From CAZBBB01 sp964490005 (lineage in GTDB: Bacteria > Planctomycetota > B15-G4): a DNA stretch of 38,208 bases. The translations under genes and the position numbers were made by a program. The notes under the pieces are model-generated. The model did no database searches and was not told the origin of the DNA. It worked only from the letters and a program-made list of their open reading frames with translations. The stretch covers positions 1 to 38,208 of the forward strand of contig CAZBBB010000024.1 of assembly GCA_964490005.1 (NCBI GenBank), written 5' to 3'. This document shows, in pieces, positions 32,506 through 38,208 of the stretch (the stretch's first letter is position 1; every line of letters starts with the position of its first letter).

Positions 32506-34065
32506 TCAGGGCTGGTACAGCTCGATCGACGTCAGGCCGCTCTGGAAGACGCCGGTGCCCGTGCCGCCGCCGCTCAGCAGCACGGTGCCGTCGGGCAGGC
32601 TCAGCGACTGGTGTCCGGCGCGGTGCTGCGCGAGCGGCGCGGCGGGCGTCGAGGTCTCGTTCGACGGATCCCAGATCTCGGTCGTGCCGACGGACACGGG
32701 CGAGGTGAAGCCGCCCGTCGCGCCGCCCGCGATGAACACGCGCCCGTCCGGGAGCAGATTCGCCGTCGGCAGGATGCGTCCGTCGTTGAGCGGGCCGGGC
32801 AGCGTGTAGCCGAAGACCGGGTCCCACAACTGCCAGCTCAGCTCGGGCTGCGGGTCGAGCGGGTCGCTGCCGTTCGCTCCGCCGACGAGCAGCACGCGTC
32901 CGTCGGGCAGCAGCACGTCGGCGTGGCCCATGCGCTGCTGCTGCATGTTGATCTCGGGGCCGAAGGAGCCCGCGCCGCCCGGCACGAAGGTGTAGCGCTC
33001 GCCCGTGCTCGAGATCAGGGGCAGCTCGATGAAGATGATCGTCACGACGGTGTAGCCGCCCGAGACGAGCACGTCGCCGTTCGGGAGCGAGGTGGCCGAC
33101 TGCGCCACGCGCTTGATCTTCATGTTCGGCCCGGCGCTGAAGGTGTTCGTGACCGGGTTGAAGATCTCGGTCGACTTGTAGGCGCCGAGCAGGATCGAAG
33201 TCGGGTCGATGTAGTTGTTCGTGCCGCCGGTGATGAGCACGCGGCCGTCGGGCAGCAGGTTGGCGCGGTGCAGCGCGCGCGGGCCGTGCACCAGGTTGCC
33301 GACGGCGCTGAACTGCCCGGTCACGGGGTCGTAGACCTCGGCCGTGTTCGTCGGCTCGCCGAACACGTCGTCGGCGCCGCCCACGAACAGCACGCGCCCG
33401 TCGAGCAGGCGCGTGGCGCTGTGCCCGGTGCGCGGCTGCACCAGGTCGCCGGTGGCGAGCAGCGCCTCGTCGGACAGCCGGTACAGCTCGGCGCTCGCCT
33501 GGCCGTAGGAGGTCGTGATGCCGTCGTCGCCGCCGCCCGCCGCGAGCACGCGCTCGTCATCGAGCAGCGTGAGCGTGTGCGTGCTGCGCGCGACGACGTG
33601 CTGGCTGCCGAGGTGCGGCGGCTTGACGCTGTCGCCGTGCTGCATCGTCAGCGTCTGCGGCGTCGACTTGTCGACGAGCTGGTTGCCGCCCGCGACCGTC
33701 ATGAACAGTTGCAGGTAGAGCGGGAAGACGTCGAGTTCGGGAATGGGGGGCACGACGATCGTCGCCTGCGCCTGGCCCTGCGCGTCGAAGACGCCGAGGA
33801 AGCCCGGCAGCACGAAGGACCAGCTCAGGAACTCGATGCCCACGTCGGTGGCGATGGCCGGGATGAAGTTGATCCCCGGCGCGCTGATCACCGAGATCAG
33901 GGCGATGTACTTGCGTCCCGGGACGCCCTGCCACTTCAGCGTGGTGGGTTGGCTGAACGCGCCGCCGACGAGATCGACGTCGAGCGTTCCCGACTGCGCC
34001 CGTCCGGGCGCCGCGAGGCACAGCGAGGCGGCGAGCAACCCGCCGAGAAGCACGGAACGGCCCAT
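32506..34065 (-). CDS. secreted kelch/galactose-oxidase-like seven-repeat protein
   Basis: 519 residues. Signal peptide MGRSVLLGGLLAASLCLA, cut near PGRAQ. Residues about 25-140 form a beta domain (LDVDLVGGAFSQPTTLKWQG ... PLYLQLFM) that looks like a relative of the terminal module in the other secreted proteins, here N-terminal. Seven kelch-type repeats follow, each ending in GG: RVLAAGG, RVLFVGG, RVLITGG, DVLVSGG, RVLLVGG, RVFIAGG and TVLLSGG. No copper-radical Cys/Tyr pattern was recognised, so oxidase activity is not claimed. The start is fixed by GGGAGG 5 bases upstream. A good promoter is visible. Confidence 0.88.
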   Translation of the reverse strand: MGRSVLLGGLLAASLCLAAPGRAQSGTLDVDLVGGAFSQPTTLKWQGVPGRKYIALISVISAPGINFIPAIATDVGIEFLSWSFVLPGFLGVFDAQGQAQATIVVPPIPELDVFPLYLQLFMTVAGGNQLVDKSTPQTLTMQHGDSVKPPHLGSQHVVARSTHTLTLLDDERVLAAGGGDDGITTSYGQASAELYRLSDEALLATGDLVQPRTGHSATRLLDGRVLFVGGADDVFGEPTNTAEVYDPVTGQFSAVGNLVHGPRALHRANLLPDGRVLITGGTNNYIDPTSILLGAYKSTEIFNPVTNTFSAGPNMKIKRVAQSATSLPNGDVLVSGGYTVVTIIFIELPLISSTGERYTFVPGGAGSFGPEINMQQQRMGHADVLLPDGRVLLVGGANGSDPLDPQPELSWQLWDPVFGYTLPGPLNDGRILPTANLLPDGRVFIAGGATGGFTSPVSVGTTEIWDPSNETSTPAAPLAQHRAGHQSLSLPDGTVLLSGGGTGTGVFQSGLTSIELYQP

Positions 34066-34095
34066 GACGACCTCCCTGGGGGAACCCGGGAGATG

Positions 34096-34124
34096 ATCGA
34101 AGCACACCCGTCCGGATCGGTCAA
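34096..34124 (-). promoter_or_regulatory. promoter TTGACC-N17-TTCGAT
   Basis: The -35 hexamer TTGACC at 34124-34119 and the -10-like TTCGAT at 34101-34096, with exact 17-base spacing, upstream of the seven-kelch gene. The leader is about 25-30 bases and holds GGGAGG. This is the best canonical promoter in the window. Confidence 0.5.
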
Positions 34125-34153
34125 TCGAGCGGGGCGGCCCGCACGCGACGCGA

Positions 34154-34456
34154 CTACAGGCTGCCGTTGCGCAGCAGCGCGATGGCCGACTCGACCGCGG
34201 CGCGGTGCGCCGGGTCGACGAGCGCGTCGAGCAGGTCGCCGGCGAAGGGCGCGCGCGGCGAACTCCAGGGCGCGAGCGCGAGCGCCGTCATGTTCCCGTT
34301 CCGCACCGGATGCGCGACGATCATGATGCGGCGACTGACGCGCTCGAAGATCGCGTACAGCCGGCGACCGTCCGAGGTCTGGATGCCCGCCGAGACGTCG
34401 AATCCCATGGGGCTCAGCGGCTGGACGAGTCCCCGGACGATCCTGATGTCTGCCAT
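34154..34456 (-). CDS. small hypothetical protein
   Basis: 100 residues, not recognised. It begins MADIRIVRGLVQPLSPMGFD, has a short beta-rich core (RRLYAIFERVSRRIMIVAHP) and a C-terminal helix (PAHRAAVESAIALLRNGSL). No signal peptide, membrane helix or known motif. Coding bias agrees with neighbours, and the frame ends in TAG 88 bases before the kelch gene start. Upstream there is a direct repeat of CCGTTTC separated by TCT. The longer reading upstream of this ATG crosses the promoter region of the divergent ArsC-like gene and is not credible. Confidence 0.55.
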   Translation of the reverse strand: MADIRIVRGLVQPLSPMGFDVSAGIQTSDGRRLYAIFERVSRRIMIVAHPVRNGNMTALALAPWSSPRAPFAGDLLDALVDPAHRAAVESAIALLRNGSL

Positions 34457-34558
34457 GCCGCGCGTGCCCGAAACGGAGAGAAACGGAGGGCCGCGGCAGA
34501 CGCCCCCCCGCCGCGCTCTCTGACGGGCGTGACGGTGGCGAGACGGGAGCATTTCCGG

Positions 34559-34564
34559 TACAAT
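34559..34564 (+). promoter_or_regulatory. -10-like box TACAAT of the ArsC-like gene
   Basis: TACAAT, near consensus, 73 bases before the ATG at 34638. The gene has AGGAG 11 bases upstream, so its transcript would have an ordinary leader. Confidence 0.45.
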
Positions 34565-34637
34565 CGCCCCCTGTTCCGCGCGCGGCAGGGCCGTCGCCGA
34601 CGGAGCCCGCCCGGGATCGACAGGAGTCCTTCGCAAC

Positions 34638-35057
34638 ATGGCCAAGCCGCGCAGTTTCCTGTTCGTGTGCAAGGGCAACGACTCCCGCAGCCAGATGGCC
34701 GAGGGCTTCGCGCGCTCGATGGGCAACGGCAGCGTGAACGTCTACAGCGCCGGCCTCTCGCCCCGCGGCATCAACAAGCTCGCGGCCGAGGTCATGGCCG
34801 AGCTGGGGATCGACATCACCGACCAGAAGACGCAGGACTTCGCCAAGGTGCCGGTGACCAAGATCGACACGATCATCACGCTCAGCTCCGACGCCGACCC
34901 GCTCCCGAGCAAGGTCAACAAGAAGAAGATCACGCAGATCCACTGGCCGCTCAACGACCCCAACTCGGTCAGCGGCAGCGACGCCGAGGTCAAGAAGGCC
35001 TACCGCGCCGTGCGCGACGAGATCCGCAACCGCGTGCAGGTCCTGCTGGTCGGCTGA
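34638..35057 (+). CDS. ArsC/low-Mr phosphatase-like protein lacking resolving cysteines
   Basis: 139 residues, the length of thioredoxin-coupled arsenate reductases. The phosphate-binding loop C-x5-R is present as Cys11 to Arg17 (VCKGNDSRSQMAEGF), and the acid loop WPLNDP is kept. Three other cysteines of the ArsC redox relay are absent: the second loop Cys is Ser16, and the pair normally in TLCSDADxxCP is Ser83 and Leu89. Arsenate reduction by the intramolecular disulfide route is therefore unlikely; a phosphatase or ligand-binding role is more plausible. No arsR, arsB or acr3 lies nearby. Converges with the nucleotidyltransferase gene. Confidence 0.82.
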   Translation: MAKPRSFLFVCKGNDSRSQMAEGFARSMGNGSVNVYSAGLSPRGINKLAAEVMAELGIDITDQKTQDFAKVPVTKIDTIITLSSDADPLPSKVNKKKITQIHWPLNDPNSVSGSDAEVKKAYRAVRDEIRNRVQVLLVG

Positions 35058-35074
35058 AGCCCATGCGGCGGGGC

Positions 35075-35677
35075 TCAGCCCTCGCGCAGGCGCAACTCCT
35101 CGCGCACCGCGGCGAGGTCCTCCGGGCCGTCGATGTCCCGCACCAGCCAGGGGTTCTCGAGCGGCAGTTCCAGCACCCGCCCCGGATCGCGGCGCACCAC
35201 GGCGTGGCCCGGCTCGCCGGGCGGCAGGGCGAGGAACTCGGCCGCCAGCGAGGCCTGGAAGCAGGCCGGGTGGCCGCGGCGCCCCTCGTGCGTGGGGACC
35301 ACGATCTCGATGCCGGCCGGCCGGCCGGCGAAGGCCGCCGCCAGGGCCGCCACGTCCGAGGGGCGCAGCAGCGGCAGATCGACGGGGTGCACGACGAAGT
35401 CGCCGCGCGGCGCGTGCCGGTCGGCGAGCGCGAGCTGCAGCGAACTCGTCTGCCCGGCATCGGGGCGCCCGTTGAACAGCACGCGCGCGCCGGCCTTCTC
35501 GGCCTGGCGCGCCAGCTCGTCGCGGCCGGCCGCGAGCACGACGACCCGCTGCGCCAGACCGCCGGCCTCCAGCGCGCGCAGACAGCGCTGCAGCGCGCTG
35601 AGGCCGGCGAGCGGCAGGCCGGCCTTGGCCTGGCCCAGTCGCCGACCCTCGCCGGCCGCCAGCACGATCGCCCGCAC
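35075..35677 (-). CDS. MobA/MocA-like nucleotidyltransferase
   Basis: 200 residues. NTP-transferase fold: VRAIVLAAGEGRRLGQAKAG is the nucleotide-binding loop with the conserved Lys, DLPLLRPSDVAAL carries the metal-binding Asp, and PTHEGRRGHPACF matches the MocA pattern 'p...g..GhPv.f'. It could transfer CMP or GMP to a molybdopterin-type or other small acceptor; without cofactor genes nearby the substrate stays open. The GTG at 35677 is chosen because GGAGG lies 7 bases upstream and the motif starts at once; a longer in-frame GTG would cross the -10-like box. Confidence 0.82.
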   Translation of the reverse strand: MRAIVLAAGEGRRLGQAKAGLPLAGLSALQRCLRALEAGGLAQRVVVLAAGRDELARQAEKAGARVLFNGRPDAGQTSSLQLALADRHAPRGDFVVHPVDLPLLRPSDVAALAAAFAGRPAGIEIVVPTHEGRRGHPACFQASLAAEFLALPPGEPGHAVVRRDPGRVLELPLENPWLVRDIDGPEDLAAVREELRLREG

Positions 35678-35704
35678 GCCTCGCCCTCCGCAGGGAAGGC
35701 GCGC

Positions 35705-35710
35705 ATCGTA
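35705..35710 (-). promoter_or_regulatory. -10-like box TACGAT of the MobA/MocA-like gene
   Basis: TACGAT on the minus strand, 27 bases before the GTG start with GGAGG between. Supports the short form of the gene. Confidence 0.4.
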
Positions 35711-35757
35711 GTCGATGCCGCCCACGTTCCGTCGCGCCCGGCGGCGCGCCCTCCGGC

Positions 35758-37200
35758 ATGAGCCTCTCGCGGCGCGTCGAGCGCAACACGCTCATCCAGC
35801 TCGGAGGGCGGCTGTACAGCTCGGCGCTGACCTTCGCCGTCACGGCGCTGCTGCTGCCGCGCATCCTCGACGAGCCGGCCTTCGGCGTCTTCGCCTTCCA
35901 CCTCACGCTCTACCAGTTGCTCGCCAACGTGCTCGACTTCGGCGCCGGCACGATCGTGATCCGCGAGGCCAGCCGCGAGCGCGGGCGGGCGGGGGCGCTC
36001 ATCGGGCAGCTCATCGCGCTCAAGGGGCGCATCGCGCTGATCGCTCTGCTGCTGCTCGTCGGCGTGGCGGCCTGGTTCGAGGAGGGCGCGCGCCTCGCGT
36101 GGCTGTGCGTGGCGGCCGTCCACGTGCTGGCGCACGCGCCTTCGGGCGCGCTGGCGATCTTCGCCGTCGACATGGACTTCGCCTCGGCGGCCCGGGCCGT
36201 GTTCCTCGGCCAGACCTTCTGGCTGCTGGCCTCGCTCGCGCTGCTGGCCGCGGGCAGCCGCGAGCCGGCCCACTACCTGCTGGCCTTCGGCGGCGGCGTC
36301 GCGGCGCACGCTTGCAGCGGCTGGTGGCGCGCGCGGCGCCGGGTCGCGATCCGCCACGACGCCACGCGGGCCGAGCGCGCGGCCCTGTGGCGCGAGTCGT
36401 GGCCGGCGGGCGTGTCGATGGCGATGGCGTCGACCTACTTCTACATCGACGCGATCATGCTGCGGCCGCTCCTCGGCGAGGTCGCCGTGGCGCACTACAG
36501 CGCGGCCTACCGGCTGATGGGTTTCGCGCTCATGCTGCCGGTCCTGTTCAGCCAGGTCGTCTTCCCGGTCTTCGCGCGCCTGTGGGGCGACGGCCCGGAC
36601 GCGCTCGCGCCCGTCTTCCGGCGCTGCGTGCGCTTCCTCGGGGGCGTGGGGCTGCTCGTGCCGGCGATCCTCGTGCCCTGCGCCGACGAGGTCATGGCGC
36701 TGGTCTACCCCGCGGGCTACGGGGCGGGGGCGCACTCGCTCGCGATCCTCTCGCTCGCGATCGTGCTCGTGTTCGTCACCTACCCGCACGTGCTCGCGCT
36801 GCTCGCCGCCGGACAGCAGCGCCTGATGATGCTCGTGTCGACGGGCGGCGCGCTGCTCAACGTCGGCCTCAACCTGTGGTGGGTGCCGCGCATCGGGATC
36901 GAGGGCGCGGCCTGGGCGACCGTCGCGACGGAGGGTTTCGTGCTGTGCGCGGCGGCGGCGGGCGTGGCGCGGCGCACGACGCTGCCGCTGCGTCCGCAGG
37001 GACTGTCGCGTCCCGCGCTCGTGGCCGCCGGCGGCCTCGCGCTCGCGCTGCTGCTCGACGCGACGCTGCCCGAGCTGCCCGCGCTGCGCGTGGCGGCGAG
37101 CGCCGCGCTCGGGGCGCTGGCACTGCTCGTGAGCGGGTTGCTGCCGCTCGACCTCGGCGCCGCGCTCGGCGGCCTGCCCGAAACCGGGCCCCCGACGTGA
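35758..37200 (+). CDS. Wzx-like polysaccharide flippase (MOP superfamily)
   Basis: 480 residues and about 12-14 hydrophobic helices. The start NTLIQLGGRLYSSALTFAV ... LLPRILDEPAFGVFAFHLTL and mid-region AHYSAAYRLMGFALMLPVLF, then VMALVYPAGYGAGAHSLAIL are typical of oligosaccharide flippases. It should move lipid-linked oligosaccharide units across the inner membrane. The glycosyltransferase gene overlaps its stop (GTGA), suggesting the edge of a surface-polysaccharide cluster that continues past the window. No ribosome site before the ATG. Confidence 0.88.
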   Translation: MSLSRRVERNTLIQLGGRLYSSALTFAVTALLLPRILDEPAFGVFAFHLTLYQLLANVLDFGAGTIVIREASRERGRAGALIGQLIALKGRIALIALLLLVGVAAWFEEGARLAWLCVAAVHVLAHAPSGALAIFAVDMDFASAARAVFLGQTFWLLASLALLAAGSREPAHYLLAFGGGVAAHACSGWWRARRRVAIRHDATRAERAALWRESWPAGVSMAMASTYFYIDAIMLRPLLGEVAVAHYSAAYRLMGFALMLPVLFSQVVFPVFARLWGDGPDALAPVFRRCVRFLGGVGLLVPAILVPCADEVMALVYPAGYGAGAHSLAILSLAIVLVFVTYPHVLALLAAGQQRLMMLVSTGGALLNVGLNLWWVPRIGIEGAAWATVATEGFVLCAAAAGVARRTTLPLRPQGLSRPALVAAGGLALALLLDATLPELPALRVAASAALGALALLVSGLLPLDLGAALGGLPETGPPT

Positions 37201-38208
37201 GGATCGGCCTCGACGCGCGTCCGGCGCTGCTCGGGCGTTCGGGCTTCGCCACGGTCGCGCGGGAACTGCTCGCGGCGCTGCGCCGACGCGGCGACCTGCA
37301 GGCGCTCGGCTACGGCGCGTGCTGGCGGGCGCCGCTGCCCGGCGCGCCGAGCGCGGGCATCGTGCGCCGGCGGTTCCCGGCGCGGCTGCAGGCGGCCCTC
37401 GCGCCGCTCGGTTTCGGCGTCGAGACGCTGCTCGGCCCGCTCGACGCCTACGTGCACACCGACCTGGTCTTCGCCCCCGTGCGCCGCGCGCCGCAGGTGC
37501 TCGTCGTGCACGACCTGCTGTTCCTGCACGGCCGGGACTGGCACGCGCCGGACTTCGCGGCGCGCGTCGGCCCGCGGCTCTTCCGGCAGGCGCGCGCCGC
37601 GCGCGCGCTGGTCGCGCCGAGCGCGGCCGTGGCCGACGAACTCGTCGCGCGCGAGCTGGCGCCCCGCGAGCGCGTGCACGTGATCGCCTGGGGCGCCGAC
37701 CACGTCGAGGCCGGGGAGCGGCCCGACGACGCGGCGCGCGTGGCGGAGCTGCGCCGACGCGCCGGCCTGCCGGACGGCGTTCCGCTGGTGCTGGCGCCGG
37801 GGACGCGCGAGCCGCGCAAGAACCACGCGCGGCTGCTGCAGGCCTGTCTGGCGCTGCCGGCGGGATCCGCGGTGCTGCTCGTCGTCGGCGCGCGGGGCTG
37901 GGGCTGCGAGGCGCTCGAGGCGCGCTTGTGCGAACCGGCGCTCGCGGGGCGCGCGGGCGTGCTGGGCGATCTCGAGGACCGCGACCTGCACGCGCTGCTG
38001 CGCTGCGCCGACCTCGTCGCCTATCCCAGCCTCGCCGAGGGTTTCGGCCTGCCGGTGCTGGAGGCCATGCGCGCCGGGCGCGCCGTGCTGACTTCGCGCG
38101 GCACGCCCATGGCCGAGCACGGCGGCGATGCGGTGCTGGCCGTCGACGCGACCGAGGTCGCGGCGCTGCGCGACGCGCTGGCGCGCCTGCTCGACGACGC
38201 CCCGCTGC
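37197..38208 (+). CDS. GT4-type glycosyltransferase (partial, 3' end off window)
   Basis: About 337 residues are visible with no stop before the window end. It begins VRIGLDARPALLGRSGFATV (GTG start overlapping the flippase TGA). GT-B features: VLVVHDLLFLHG, APSAAVADELV, HVIAWGADHVE, LAPGTREPRKNHARLLQA, and the C-terminal EGFGLPVLEAMRAGRAVL with the nucleotide-sugar-binding Glu residues, followed by SRGTPMAEHGGDA. This is the common retaining GT4 pattern; donor and acceptor are unknown. Presumably builds the glycan moved by the adjacent flippase. Confidence 0.9.
   Translation, partial: MRIGLDARPALLGRSGFATVARELLAALRRRGDLQALGYGACWRAPLPGAPSAGIVRRRFPARLQAALAPLGFGVETLLGPLDAYVHTDLVFAPVRRAPQVLVVHDLLFLHGRDWHAPDFAARVGPRLFRQARAARALVAPSAAVADELVARELAPRERVHVIAWGADHVEAGERPDDAARVAELRRRAGLPDGVPLVLAPGTREPRKNHARLLQACLALPAGSAVLLVVGARGWGCEALEARLCEPALAGRAGVLGDLEDRDLHALLRCADLVAYPSLAEGFGLPVLEAMRAGRAVLTSRGTPMAEHGGDAVLAVDATEVAALRDALARLLDDAPL

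Noticed and set aside
32506..34065. Galactose oxidase activity for the seven-kelch protein
   Set aside because: The repeats fit the fold, but no copper-radical residues could be identified, so only the fold is claimed.
1..38208. CRISPR array, transposon, prophage, tRNA or rRNA genes
   Set aside because: No spaced direct repeats, transposase or integrase motifs, or cloverleaf-type sequences were recognised by eye.

Overview
The window is very GC-rich, densely coding DNA, probably from a member of the Planctomycetota. The evidence is a Ser/Thr kinase fused to a WD40 propeller next to an ECF sigma factor, several secreted beta-propeller proteins that share a terminal module (PFKGGTLVP ... ALSNALR), and an outer-membrane-like toolkit of lipoproteins, an AsmA-like protein and a barrel protein. 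The phylum is inferred from gene content; no rRNA or tRNA gene was seen.

Layout. Positions 1-3057 (minus): an SbcCD-like pair of the YhaO/YhaN type, in which the phosphoesterase-like subunit appears to have lost its catalytic residues. 3202-5460: a large YfhO-like membrane protein. 5486-15463: a glycerol/glycerol-3-phosphate set (glpK, glpD, glycerophosphodiester phosphodiesterase). It is split by a signalling block (kinase-WD40 protein, ECF sigma factor, secreted kelch protein) that ends in a long perfect hairpin. 15462-19230: a secreted FG-GAP propeller protein, a Rieske-flavodoxin fusion and another secreted protein with the shared C-terminal module. 19342-20088: a lipoprotein signal and a barrel-like ORF in one frame, separated by two in-frame TGA codons. 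20191-21933: a MATE exporter and a GlsB/YeaQ-type small membrane protein. 21963-26782: a tightly packed set with quinone oxidoreductase, an NTT-like carrier, an exported NAD-epimerase-like protein and an RNase HIII-like protein with a C-terminal extension. 26789-28436 (minus): a phosphodiesterase and a RimK-like ATP-grasp enzyme. 28557-31096: a lipoprotein and an AsmA-like protein. 31071-34456 (minus): glycogen synthase, a seven-repeat kelch-type secreted protein and a small unknown. 34638-35677: an ArsC-like protein without resolving cysteines and a MobA/MocA-like nucleotidyltransferase. 35758-38208: a polysaccharide flippase and a glycosyltransferase that runs off the window.

Genes within operons often overlap by ATGA or GTGA. 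Several genes carry a TANNNT -10-like box only 7-9 bases before the start codon, which suggests leaderless transcripts; others have a clear GGAGG-type ribosome site. Terminator-like hairpins lack a good T-tract. No CRISPR array, transposase, integrase or RNA gene was recognised.
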